This document shows, piece after piece, positions 33,882 through 41,560 of a stretch of DNA of 64,000 nucleotides; position 1 is the stretch's first letter; each line of letters starts with the position of its first letter. The stretch is taken from NCBI RefSeq assembly GCF_004295485.1, contig NZ_CP036164.1, forward strand, positions 3,410,001 to 3,474,000, read 5' to 3'. The position numbers were made by a program, and so were the translations under genes. Below the pieces are notes generated by a model. The model worked only from the letters and a program-made list of their open reading frames with translations, ran no database searches and had not been told where the DNA came from. Source of the DNA: Janibacter limosus. GTDB lineage: Bacteria; Actinomycetota; Actinomycetes; Actinomycetales; Dermatophilaceae.

Positions 33882-36800
33882 GAGGTGCTCCCGACGTTGT
33901 CGAGGGCCGGGGCCCAGATCTTCGGTGCCAGGGTGGCCAGGTCGCTCCCCGGGCCGGCCGGTGCCTCGAGCAGCACCTCGAAGGGAGCATCGCTCCCGTG
34001 GACGAGACGCCACCACGCGTCGTCACGCTCGCCGGGGAAGCCGAACTTCTGGTTGGGCAGCCACTCGCCGACGGCCTTCTGCGTGGCGGCTCGCCGGTGG
34101 GTGGGGTTGCGGTGGACGACCTGCATCCATGCGTGGGCGGTCTTGACCGGCAGGGGGAGGGGCGCGGTCTGGCCGAGGGAGTAGACGTCGATGAGGGCAG
34201 CCAGGTGGGAGCGGGCCGCAGCCTGCGGAAGGGCGCCGTAGCTGGTGCGGGCGACCTTGCCGCGCGAGCCCTTGCCGAGGGCCGATGCCTGCCAGCCCTC
34301 GTCGTCGGTGCCGCCGGCGGTCAGCGCGAGCAGCCGGATCCACGAGGCCATGAGCTGCTTGGGGCCCAGCCGAGAGTAGGTCGCGTCGACGACGTGCAGG
34401 CCGCGCACACCGTCGACGGTGCCGGTCAGTCGCACGTCTGCGGGCAGAGTGACCTCGACGTCGACCGAGCGGGGGTCCTCGGGCGGGCCGAGGGCGAGCT
34501 GGCCCATCAGCAGCTCGACGGCGCGGCCGATCTCCTCGAGGGTCGCCTCGCCGAGGCCGGCGGGTGGCAGCTCACCGCGCAGCAGCTCGGCCCGGTAGAT
34601 CGAGCGCGGGTCGTGTCCGGCGATGCGGGCCCGCAGGGCGCGATCGCCGACGGTCCATTTCTGCAAGCCGTCGAGGTCGATGGGCAGCCGGTCGCTGACC
34701 TCCTCGGCCTCGCGGGAGACACCCACGTGCAGCCGGTCGCGCAGGAACCCGCGAGCGGGGTTGTCGAAGAACAAGATCAGGTCCGCGAGTGAGATGTCCT
34801 CGATCGCGCGCGCGGGCAGAGGAGCGGTGAGCAGCCGACCGGGTGCGGTCCGAGGGCCGGCGCTGGCCCGGGCGGCGTCCAGCGCTGAGCGGTCGAAGCT
34901 GAAGGGGCGCGACCCGCCGACCCCGCCGGCGGTGAGGTTGCGCGCGTCGAAGGGCTGCAGCGGGTGCTGCATGACGTCGATCGGGGCGGCGGTGGTCTCC
35001 CGGGCGGCGTCGACGAGCTCGCCGAGGGGGACGGCCGGCGGGCAGGGCTCGCCACTGTGCTCGTCGGCGCCGGTGTAGGCGATGACCAGGCGCTCGCGGG
35101 CGGCCAGGACGGCGTCGAGCAGGAGCTGGCGGTCCTCGCTGCGGGCATCGCGCTCGCCGGTCAGCGGACGTCGGGCGAGGACGTCGTCGCCGTCGACGCT
35201 CTGCTGCCGGGGGAAGGTGTCGTCGTCCATGCCGAGCAGGCACACCACGCGGTGGGGCACCGAGCGCATCGGCGTCATCGTGCAGACCGTGAGGCCCCCG
35301 GTGCGGAAGCTGGCGCGGCTCGGTCGGCCGGCGAGCTGGTCGGCGAGCAGGACGCGCACGTCGGCCAGTCGCAGTGGGACCTCGTCGCTGGCGTGGCGCG
35401 CGGCGGAGGAGAGGGTGCGCTGCAGGTCGCCGACCTGCCAGCGCTCGCGGGTGGGGACGTCGGTCAGCGCGAGGACGGTCTCGGTGAGGCCGTCCATCCA
35501 CTCCGTTGCCGTGCCGGCACGCTCGAGCCGGTCGAGGCCGTCGCCGATGCGGGCGAGCAGCTCGCTGACCCGGCCCACGAGGTCGACCGACCCGCTGCCG
35601 ACGTCGTCCAGCGGCATGACTCCGCCCACCTGCAGCGGCCCGTCGGCGGAGACGGTGACGCCGAGCAGCAGCCGGTCGAGACCGAAGCGCCACGTCCCCT
35701 GCGGCTCCACGTCCAGCGCGAAGGGGGCCCGCCCCGCCTGGTCGTAGCCCCACCGGATGCCCGAGTCACCGACCCATCGGGTCATCGTCGCGAGATCGTC
35801 GTCATCGAGCCGGAAGCGCCGGCGCACCGGCTCGCTGGCCGCGAGGTCGAGCACCTCGCTGGCGGTGAGCCGCCCCCCGGCCAGCCCGACGAACCGGTCG
35901 GCGACGGCGAGCAGCGGGTTGGTCGCCCGCAGCGACCGGTCGGCGAGGCGTACCCGCAGTCGGTGGGCCGGGTGGGTGTCGACGCCCTGGGCGTCGGTGC
36001 CGTGGTCGCCGAGGCCGAAGGCCGCCCCGATGAGCGGCGCATAGGTCTCGACATCGGGGCACATGACGAGCACGTCTCGCGGCTCGAGCGTCGGGTCGTC
36101 GTCGAGGAGCCCGACGAGCACCTCGCGCAGCACCTCGACCTGCCGGGCGGGGCCGTGGCAGGCGTGGACCTGGATCGACCGGTCGTCCTGCGGCACGGTG
36201 CGGGCCAGTCGCTCGCCCTCGTCGGGTACGTGGTCGTCGCGCAGGTCCGCCTGCAGCCACTGGAGCACCGAACGCTGGCTGAGGTGCGACGGAGGAGCCT
36301 CGAAGCCCGGGGCGGTGTCGAGGTTCGGCCGCGGACCGCCTCCCACCTCCACCGACGCAGCCGCCCCCAGCGCCCGCGCCAGCTCGCGCGAGTCTCGTCC
36401 GAGCGAGGCAAGCAGCGGATGGCGCACGAGCTCGCTCGTCGAGTCCTCGACCCTGGCCACGACGCCCTCGGAGGCGGCGGGCGCCAGCCGCTCCCACAGG
36501 TCGGTCGACGGCTGCGGCAGCCACAGGTGGACATCGCGGGAGAGGGCGAGGGCCTCGAGCAGCTCGACCTCGGTGACGGCCAGCCTCGTGTGACCGAAGA
36601 GCGACAGGCGCTCGGGCAGGTCGAGGCCGTCGCCCCCACCAGAGGGGGCAAGATCGCGCAGCCGGGCGACGGTCTCGGCGTGCCGCACATCTGGCGGGGG
36701 AGCGTCGACGGCCGTGACGAGTCGCCGCCACAGCTCGGCCTGCCAGGTGAGGTCGGCGTCGAGGGGGTGGCCGGCCCCGTCGGTGTCACGGCCCTCGCGC

Positions 36801-37279
36801 CAGTCGGTGAGCATCGTGGGTCGGCTCTGCCCGTAGCGGTGGAAGAGCCGGGCCAGCCGCAGGGCGACGGAGTATCGCCGTCCGGCCCGCACGTCGAAGA
36901 GGTCGCCCGGCGCGGTGCCGTGGCCGAGGTGGCGGCTCAGCGCGACGCACCACGGCTGCCCGAGCGAGGCGTCGATGACCTCGAGGAGCGGCCAGACGAG
37001 GTGCTGCGGCAGCCACGGGTCGTCGTCGTCGCGGCCGGTGAGCATCGTGACGAGGGAGCGGGGGCGCAGGAAGGTGACGCCGGCGCACACCCCGTCGTGC
37101 CCCCCTTCGCCCGTACCAAGGCGGTGGGAGAGCCGCTGGGCCAGCCACCGCTCGATGCCCTGCTCGGGCACGACGACGACCTCCTGAGCGAAGGGGTCCG
37201 GCAGCGGGCTCGACAGCAGCTCGCCGAGCTCGTCGGCGAGGGTGTCGGTGCGCTGCGCGCGGTGGAGGTGAAGTGCCAC
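33878..37279 (-). CDS. recC: Exodeoxyribonuclease V subunit gamma (RecC)
   Basis: 1133 residues. Inactive helicase-like scaffold of RecBCD that splits the strands and, in E. coli, recognises Chi. Typical N-terminus VALHLHRAQRTDTLADELGELLSSPL followed by EVVVVPEQGIERWLAQRLSHRLG; IQVHACHGPARQVEVLREVLVGLLDDD near residue 365; VCLLGMDDDTFPRQ near residue 690; NPARGFLRDRL near residue 840. GTG 37279 gives the family N-terminus. A short GPPxGGGDGLDL insert near residue 212 resembles the recB linker repeat. First gene of the operon; promoter in 37280-37374. Confidence 0.95.
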   Translation of the reverse strand: MALHLHRAQRTDTLADELGELLSSPLPDPFAQEVVVVPEQGIERWLAQRLSHRLGTGEGGHDGVCAGVTFLRPRSLVTMLTGRDDDDPWLPQHLVWPLLEVIDASLGQPWCVALSRHLGHGTAPGDLFDVRAGRRYSVALRLARLFHRYGQSRPTMLTDWREGRDTDGAGHPLDADLTWQAELWRRLVTAVDAPPPDVRHAETVARLRDLAPSGGGDGLDLPERLSLFGHTRLAVTEVELLEALALSRDVHLWLPQPSTDLWERLAPAASEGVVARVEDSTSELVRHPLLASLGRDSRELARALGAAASVEVGGGPRPNLDTAPGFEAPPSHLSQRSVLQWLQADLRDDHVPDEGERLARTVPQDDRSIQVHACHGPARQVEVLREVLVGLLDDDPTLEPRDVLVMCPDVETYAPLIGAAFGLGDHGTDAQGVDTHPAHRLRVRLADRSLRATNPLLAVADRFVGLAGGRLTASEVLDLAASEPVRRRFRLDDDDLATMTRWVGDSGIRWGYDQAGRAPFALDVEPQGTWRFGLDRLLLGVTVSADGPLQVGGVMPLDDVGSGSVDLVGRVSELLARIGDGLDRLERAGTATEWMDGLTETVLALTDVPTRERWQVGDLQRTLSSAARHASDEVPLRLADVRVLLADQLAGRPSRASFRTGGLTVCTMTPMRSVPHRVVCLLGMDDDTFPRQQSVDGDDVLARRPLTGERDARSEDRQLLLDAVLAARERLVIAYTGADEHSGEPCPPAVPLGELVDAARETTAAPIDVMQHPLQPFDARNLTAGGVGGSRPFSFDRSALDAARASAGPRTAPGRLLTAPLPARAIEDISLADLILFFDNPARGFLRDRLHVGVSREAEEVSDRLPIDLDGLQKWTVGDRALRARIAGHDPRSIYRAELLRGELPPAGLGEATLEEIGRAVELLMGQLALGPPEDPRSVDVEVTLPADVRLTGTVDGVRGLHVVDATYSRLGPKQLMASWIRLLALTAGGTDDEGWQASALGKGSRGKVARTSYGALPQAAARSHLAALIDVYSLGQTAPLPLPVKTAHAWMQVVHRNPTHRRAATQKAVGEWLPNQKFGFPGERDDAWWRLVHGSDAPFEVLLEAPAGPGSDLATLAPKIWAPALDNVGSTS

Positions 37280-37350
37280 GGTCAGACCGTATCCGCGCAG
37301 ACCGACAACGCGCGCCGGACCGTCCACACGCTCGACCGCTGCCTGCTTGT

Positions 37351-37374
37351 GCTACAGCACGCTACAGTTGGTTC
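37351..37374 (+). promoter_or_regulatory. Promoter/operator of the Phd-VapC pair
   Basis: GCTACAG occurs twice exactly 10 bp apart (37351, 37361). The second copy contains a -10-like TACAGT (37363-37368) only 6 nt from the ATG, which suggests a leaderless transcript. The repeats are probable sites for autorepression by the antitoxin. Confidence 0.5.
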
Positions 37375-37623
37375 ATGACCACGATCAGCCAGCGGGAACT
37401 GCGCAACGACAACGCAGAGATCATGCGCGGTGTCGAACAGGGCGAGAGCTACACGGTGACCCGACGTGGGGTCCCCGTGGCGCGGTTGTCACCCTTCACC
37501 GGGCAGACGGACCTGCGGTGTCTGCGGCCAGCAACCAAGCGATCGCCCTTCGCCGAGATCCGCCGGGTCCGTGCCACCGAGTCCACCCAAGAACTCCTCG
37601 ACGACCTGCGGGGCGAGCGGTGA
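37375..37623 (+). CDS. Phd/YefM-family antitoxin
   Basis: 82 residues. N-terminal Phd fold: TTISQRELRNDNAEIMRGVEQGESYTVTRRGVPVARLSP, the DNA-binding/dimerisation half; the C-terminal tail (ESTQELLDDLRGER) would neutralise the toxin. The stop overlaps the GTG of the PIN toxin (GTGA). No ribosome site upstream; see the promoter entry. It is divergent from recC. Confidence 0.92.
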   Translation: MTTISQRELRNDNAEIMRGVEQGESYTVTRRGVPVARLSPFTGQTDLRCLRPATKRSPFAEIRRVRATESTQELLDDLRGER

Positions 37624-38009
37624 GCTCGTGGTACCTCGACACCTCGGCTGCCCTGAAGCTCGTGATCGACGAGCGGGAATCGAGCGTGCTGGTCGATCAC
37701 CTGGACACAGAGACCCCCGACCTCGTGGCCTGCCTGCTGCTCGAGACGGAGCTGCGTCGGGCAGCGCAACGAAGGGGTGACCTCACCCAGGAGATGGTGA
37801 CCCAGCTGATCGAGCGGGTGAACCTCTTCGAGGTGCCGACATCGCTCTTCCGCGAGGCAGGGCTGCTGGGTGGGGCCCACCTGAGATCGCTCGACGCACT
37901 GCATCTCGCGGCAGCCATACGCATCGGAGCCGACGCCATCGTGACCTACGACCACCGCATGGCTGAGGCGTCTCGCGACCTCGGTTTCGCTGTCATCGCT
38001 CCCGCATGA
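37620..38009 (+). CDS. vapC: PIN-domain toxin (VapC family)
   Basis: 129-residue Mg-dependent endoribonuclease toxin. Acidic PIN residues are visible: Asp in YLDTSAALKL (residue 7), Glu in LLLETELRRAA (about residue 43), Asp in RSLDALHLAAA (about residue 93) and Asp in AIVTYDHRMAEA (about residue 111), so the active site is intact. Coupled to the Phd-type antitoxin by a 4-bp overlap and to the following acetyltransferase by ATGA at 38006-38009. Confidence 0.92.
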   Translation: MSSWYLDTSAALKLVIDERESSVLVDHLDTETPDLVACLLLETELRRAAQRRGDLTQEMVTQLIERVNLFEVPTSLFREAGLLGGAHLRSLDALHLAAAIRIGADAIVTYDHRMAEASRDLGFAVIAPA

Positions 38010-38563
38010 GCGACCTGCAGCACGTGCGCACCGAGCGGCTCCGGCTCGACATCCCGACCATCGACGACCTGTCGGACCTGCACGCCATCTACTCGGACCC
38101 GCGGACCTGGGCGCATTCCCCGGAGGACCTGCAGACGGATGAGCGCACGACCTTCGTCATGCTCGCCGGCTGGATGGATGGGTGGGAGAGCGACGGGCTG
38201 GGACCGTGGATCGTGCGCTCGCTCGAGGACGGTGCCTTCCTCGGCAACGCGGGGTGCTGGCTGCGGCCGGGTGGTTGGTGGAACCTCGGCTACGGCATCG
38301 CCCCGGACGCCCGCTGTGCGGGTGTGGGCACCGAGGCCTCGCGTCCCGCGCTCGCGGCAGCCCGCGAGATCGCTCCTGAGTCGCCGGTCATCGCGTGGCT
38401 CCTCGAGCACAACATCGCGTCCGAGCGAGTCGCCACCAAGCTGGGCATGACCCGGCAGTACCGCGCCCCGGACGAGGGCAACCCCAACCCGGACGCCGTG
38501 CGCCTGATCTATGCCGACCGAGATCTGACAGCCGAAGAGCTGGCTGCCCGCCTCGGGTGGTGA
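38006..38563 (+). CDS. GNAT-family N-acetyltransferase
   Basis: 185 residues of the RimJ/RimL-like type (RTERLRLDIPTIDDLSDLHAIYSDPRTWAHSPE; WLRPGGWWNLGYGIAPDARCAGVGTEASRPALAAARE; HNIASERVATKLGM). The usual Q/R-x-x-G-x-G/A loop reads ARCAGVGTEA. Translationally coupled to vapC, which raises the possibility that it belongs to the toxin-antitoxin transcript, although it is not a TacT-type toxin by length or sequence. Substrate unknown. Confidence 0.88.
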   Translation: MSDLQHVRTERLRLDIPTIDDLSDLHAIYSDPRTWAHSPEDLQTDERTTFVMLAGWMDGWESDGLGPWIVRSLEDGAFLGNAGCWLRPGGWWNLGYGIAPDARCAGVGTEASRPALAAAREIAPESPVIAWLLEHNIASERVATKLGMTRQYRAPDEGNPNPDAVRLIYADRDLTAEELAARLGW

Positions 38564-38698
38564 CCCCAGCATCGTCGGAGCCACCTGACAATCTCGCTGG
38601 CGACCTTCACGGATCGTTCATGTCTTCACCGCATGTTGACGGGTGCGCGGTGATGGTCGTCCGGCGGACCGCCACGGACCTGACCGATCCTGTCTTCG
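38564..38698. other. Left edge of the metal-resistance island
   Basis: 135-bp non-coding stretch where chromosome-like genes end and the island begins. A 34-codon open frame from 38620 to 38724 shows no family resemblance. No tRNA end, integrase or clear att repeat was seen. Confidence 0.4.
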
Positions 38699-39295
38699 CT
38701 AGAGACCGAATGCTCCGCCGGTGACGAGGATGACGATGCCGAGGCCGATGAGGACGATGGGGAAAAGGATGTGTTCCCAGCGTTCGAGGATCTCAGCGAT
38801 CGGTGGGCGGGTGGCGACGAATTTGGCGAGTACGACCAAGACGGCGACCAGCGCGAGGAAGACGATGCAGTAGGCGACGACCGCTAGGGGGTCCACGCTG
38901 AGGAAGACGGGGGTGTAGACGCCGATGTTGTCTCCGCCGTTGGCGAAGGTGACACCGGCGACGGTCCACGCGCCGATCTTCTTGCCGGCGACCTTCGCGT
39001 CGTCGTCATCGTCATCGTCGCCGCGCCAGGCGTTCCACGCAGCCCAGAGCCCGAGGGCCAGAGGGATGAGCCCGAAGTAGGGAATGGCCCCGGAGGGCAG
39101 GAAGGCACCGGCGCCAACGGTCACCAGCACTGCCGCGCCGAGAATGCCGGCGAACCCGAGGTACTGGCCGACCAGGATGCGGGTGGTGGTGCCGCGCTGG
39201 CCCGCGCCTCGAGCGAAGAAGAGTGACAGCACGATGATGTCGTCGATGTTGGTGGCCATGAACAGGCCGATGGCCTGGAGTGTCGTGGTGAGCAT
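38699..39295 (-). CDS. cadD: CadD-family cadmium resistance transporter
   Basis: 198 residues, about five to six transmembrane segments. The N-terminus ATNIDDIIVLSLFFARG and the later FANGGDNIGVYTPVFLS carry the paired acidic N-x-D-D and G-G-D-N motifs typical of CadD/LysE-superfamily cadmium exporters. A central DDDDDDDAK cluster lies on the cytosolic loop. ATG 39295 shares one base with the stop of the metal-sensing regulator upstream (TGATG), so the two form one Cd/Pb-responsive operon. Confidence 0.9.
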   Translation of the reverse strand: MLTTTLQAIGLFMATNIDDIIVLSLFFARGAGQRGTTTRILVGQYLGFAGILGAAVLVTVGAGAFLPSGAIPYFGLIPLALGLWAAWNAWRGDDDDDDDAKVAGKKIGAWTVAGVTFANGGDNIGVYTPVFLSVDPLAVVAYCIVFLALVAVLVVLAKFVATRPPIAEILERWEHILFPIVLIGLGIVILVTGGAFGL

Positions 39296-39654
39296 CAGGC
39301 GTCCACCTCTCCTGCACAGCAGCCCGGGACAAAGCAGCCTGGATCGATGCATGGGGCGCCGTCGTCGACAGCCAGGGTGACGTCGACCAGCGCCGCCAGT
39401 GCCTGTGCGAGATGTGAGTCGACGATTTCATAGCGCGTCCTGCGGCCCTCGTGCTCGGCAATGACGATGCCGCAGTCGCGCAGGCAGGCCAGGTGGTTGG
39501 ACACGTTCGAGCGAGTCAGGTCCAGGTCCCGGGCCAGCTCTGCCGGGTAGGCCGGGCTGTCGAGCAGGGTCAGGAGGATCCGGGATCTGGTCGGGTCGGC
39601 CAGCGCGCGGCCCAGACGACGCATGACGTCCAGTCGAGAAGCAATGGTTAGCAT
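39295..39654 (-). CDS. cmtR: CmtR-type ArsR-family Cd(II)/Pb(II) sensor, copy 1
   Basis: 119-residue winged-helix repressor. The recognition helix region LDLTRSNVSNHLACLRDCGIV carries the Cys-x3-Cys pair (CLRDC) that with a C-terminal Cys binds Cd/Pb in CmtR. The C-terminus is Cys-rich (CIDPGCFVPGCC), giving ample extra ligands. Metal binding releases DNA and derepresses the cadD operon. It is probably leaderless: -10 TACAGT ends 7 nt before the ATG and overlaps the inverted repeat at 39661-39675. Confidence 0.9.
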   Translation of the reverse strand: MLTIASRLDVMRRLGRALADPTRSRILLTLLDSPAYPAELARDLDLTRSNVSNHLACLRDCGIVIAEHEGRRTRYEIVDSHLAQALAALVDVTLAVDDGAPCIDPGCFVPGCCAGEVDA

Positions 39655-39660
39655 GTGGTG

Positions 39661-39675
39661 AACTGTACAGCAGTT
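39661..39675 (-). promoter_or_regulatory. Operator and -10 of the cmtR-cadD operon
   Basis: AACTG-TACAG-CAGTT, an inverted repeat with 5-bp arms, overlapping the minus-strand -10 TACAGT (39662-39667). It is well placed for repression by the CmtR dimer. Confidence 0.55.
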
Positions 39676-39764
39676 GCTGAATCACTTGGCCCAGAGTGGC
39701 AAGGGGGACGCGGGGGTGGCTCTCGGTGAGCGCGTGGGCGGACGTGCTCATGGGTCGGGTCGCT

Positions 39765-40700
39765 CTACGTGTGTTGAACCGAGGTGCATGCTCGCGCTCG
39801 TACTGCGGCCGTCTCGAGCTGGATGGTGGCATGCTCGAAGGAAACGGGAAAGTGCTCCTTCACACACGAAGTGATCTGCTCCAGGATCTGTGGTGCGTGG
39901 CCCGACTCGAAGCACTCGTCGTCGATCACGACGTGCGCGGAGATGACGGGCAGGTCAGTGCCGATCGTGGAGGCGTGCAGGTCGTGGACCTCACGAACAT
40001 GCTCCAGCTCAAGGATGTGTGTCCGCACGGCGTCCAGGTCGACGTCCTTCGGGGTGAACTCCATCAGCACCCGCACGGTCTCGCGCAAGAGCTTGTATGC
40101 GCGGGGGAGGATCAAGGCCGCGATGAACAGCCCGGCGATGGTGTCCGCTCGTTGGAACCCTGTGGTGGCGATCACGATGGCGGCCACGATCACCCCGAAG
40201 GAACCCAAGGCGTCGTTGAGCACTTCGAGGAATGCCGCGCGCATGTTGAAGTTCGCGTCGCGGCTGGAGGACAGGATCACCATTGCGACGATGTTCGCCG
40301 CGAGTCCGATGATGCCGAAGAGCAGCAGCTCCCTGGCTTGGACCTGCGTGGGCTCAACCAGTCGGCGGACCCCTTCGATGGCCGCGTACGAACCCACCAC
40401 CAGCAGCAACGCCGCTTGGCCCAGGGCAGCGACGATCTCGATTCGCGCGAAACCCCACGTGCGCTGGCTGCTCGGAGGCCGCAGCATCATGGTGGCCGCG
40501 ATGACCGCGACCAGCAGGCCGGTGGAGTCCGATAGAGCGTGGGCAGTGTCCGTCAGCAGCGCCAGGCTGCCGGTGATGACGCTCCCGATCGCCTGCGCGA
40601 TGACGATGAGCGAGGTGATGCCGAAGGCAAGCAGAAGGCGGTTGCGCAAGCCACTGCTCGCTTGCCCATTCGTCGGGCCGTGGTGGTGGTCGGATCCCAT
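39765..40700 (-). CDS. czcD: Cation diffusion facilitator (CzcD-like metal/proton antiporter)
   Basis: 311 residues. His-rich start (GSDHHHGP), six transmembrane segments, and the two transport-site motifs: LLTDTAHALSDS in TM2 and AAFLEVLNDALGS in TM5 (H/D-x3-D pattern). The C-terminal cytosolic domain (EHVREVHDLHASTIGTDLPVISAHVVID) is the metal-sensing dimerisation domain. It exports Zn(II), Cd(II) or Co(II). ATG 40700 overlaps the stop of the upstream ArsR gene by one base. Confidence 0.92.
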   Translation of the reverse strand: MGSDHHHGPTNGQASSGLRNRLLLAFGITSLIVIAQAIGSVITGSLALLTDTAHALSDSTGLLVAVIAATMMLRPPSSQRTWGFARIEIVAALGQAALLLVVGSYAAIEGVRRLVEPTQVQARELLLFGIIGLAANIVAMVILSSSRDANFNMRAAFLEVLNDALGSFGVIVAAIVIATTGFQRADTIAGLFIAALILPRAYKLLRETVRVLMEFTPKDVDLDAVRTHILELEHVREVHDLHASTIGTDLPVISAHVVIDDECFESGHAPQILEQITSCVKEHFPVSFEHATIQLETAAVRARACTSVQHT

Positions 40701-41077
40701 CAGACCTCCTCGGTCGCAAGTTGGTCGTGGTCACGGTGCTCGCTCAGGGACAACACCGCGCCCGACGCTGCCAGTAGCGCATCCGCGCTTTCGAAAAGGT
40801 CAGACAGTCGGGACGGATCGGTCAACGAGATCCACGACGCGCGACCCTCGGTCCGCACCCTCACCAGCCCACAGTCCCGCAGGCACGCCAAGTGCTTGCT
40901 CACCGTCGACTGAGCCAGGTGCATGTGGTCGACCAGGTCACGGACCCGATGTTCCCCACTGGAGAGGTGCTTCAGGAGCGCCAGGCGCGTGGGCTCGGCC
41001 AAGGCGTGGAACAAGGCGGCGCAGGCGTCAGACACCTCCATCGCAGCTGGACTTTCATGCTGGCTATTGATCGTCAT
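40700..41077 (-). CDS. ArsR/SmtB-family metal-responsive repressor
   Basis: 125 residues. Winged helix FHALAEPTRLALLKHL ... HMHLAQSTVSKHLACLRDCGLVRVRTEG with Cys in the recognition region. The C-terminal helix LSLSEHRDHDQLATEE holds the D/H-x-H pattern of the alpha-5 zinc site found in CzrA/SmtB-type sensors. It therefore probably senses Zn/Co and controls the coupled CDF exporter. It is divergent from the second cmtR with 82 bp between starts. Confidence 0.9.
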   Translation of the reverse strand: MTINSQHESPAAMEVSDACAALFHALAEPTRLALLKHLSSGEHRVRDLVDHMHLAQSTVSKHLACLRDCGLVRVRTEGRASWISLTDPSRLSDLFESADALLAASGAVLSLSEHRDHDQLATEEV

Positions 41078-41159
41078 GGAGCGATGCTACCGCCATTGAA
41101 CGATGAGTTGGTACCCACGCGGTTGGCCCATGAGTCAGTTGGCAATGTATGGTCACTGC

Positions 41160-41549
41160 ATGCTGAACAATGCTGCTCGACTGGACGTGCTCAATCGATT
41201 GGGTAGGGCGATGGCGGACCCGACCCGCGCGCGGATCCTGGTGACGCTGCTGCGGGAGGCAAGTTATCCCGCTGAGCTGGCGCGTGACCTCGATCTGAGC
41301 CGTACGAATGTCTCGAATCATCTGGCCTGTCTGCGCGGCTGCGGGATCGTGGTCACCGCACCGGAAGGGCGTCGCACCCGGTACGAGATCGCTGACGCGC
41401 ATCTGACTCGGGCATTGGAGTCGCTGATGGACGTGGTCTTGGCGGTCGACGACGGGGTCCCCTGCATGGATGCGGACTGCGATGTACCGCTGTGCTGCGG
41501 AGCCACGCCTCCACTCACCCTCGATGAGAAGAATGAGGTCGCGCGATGA
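41160..41549 (+). CDS. cmtR: CmtR-type Cd(II)/Pb(II) sensor, copy 2
   Basis: 129 residues, close in sequence to copy 1: LDLSRTNVSNHLACLRGCGIVV with the Cys-x3-Cys pair, and a Cys-rich tail (CMDADCDVPLCC). ATG 41160 is only 6 nt from a -10-like TATGGT (41148-41153), suggesting a leaderless transcript. Its stop (TGA 41547-41549) overlaps ATG 41546 in the ATGA fashion of the rest of this operon, but what follows is an IS110 element; the ATPase that should begin there now starts at 43090. Confidence 0.9.
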   Translation: MLNNAARLDVLNRLGRAMADPTRARILVTLLREASYPAELARDLDLSRTNVSNHLACLRGCGIVVTAPEGRRTRYEIADAHLTRALESLMDVVLAVDDGVPCMDADCDVPLCCGATPPLTLDEKNEVAR

Positions 41550-41560
41550 GAAGCCCTGTG

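Noticed and set aside
31635..34184. 849-codon plus-strand open frame opposite recB (and a similar 804-codon frame opposite recC, 34964-37378)
   Set aside because: Antisense shadows of recB and recC, whose motifs and overlaps are unambiguous.
37620..38563. Acetyltransferase at 38006 as a TacT-type toxin of the TA locus
   Set aside because: Length and sequence are of the RimJ/RimL metabolic type and there is no second antitoxin of the ribbon-helix-helix class beside it.
38620..38724. 34-codon open frame at the left edge of the island
   Set aside because: No ribosome site, overlaps the 3' end of cadD, no recognisable family.
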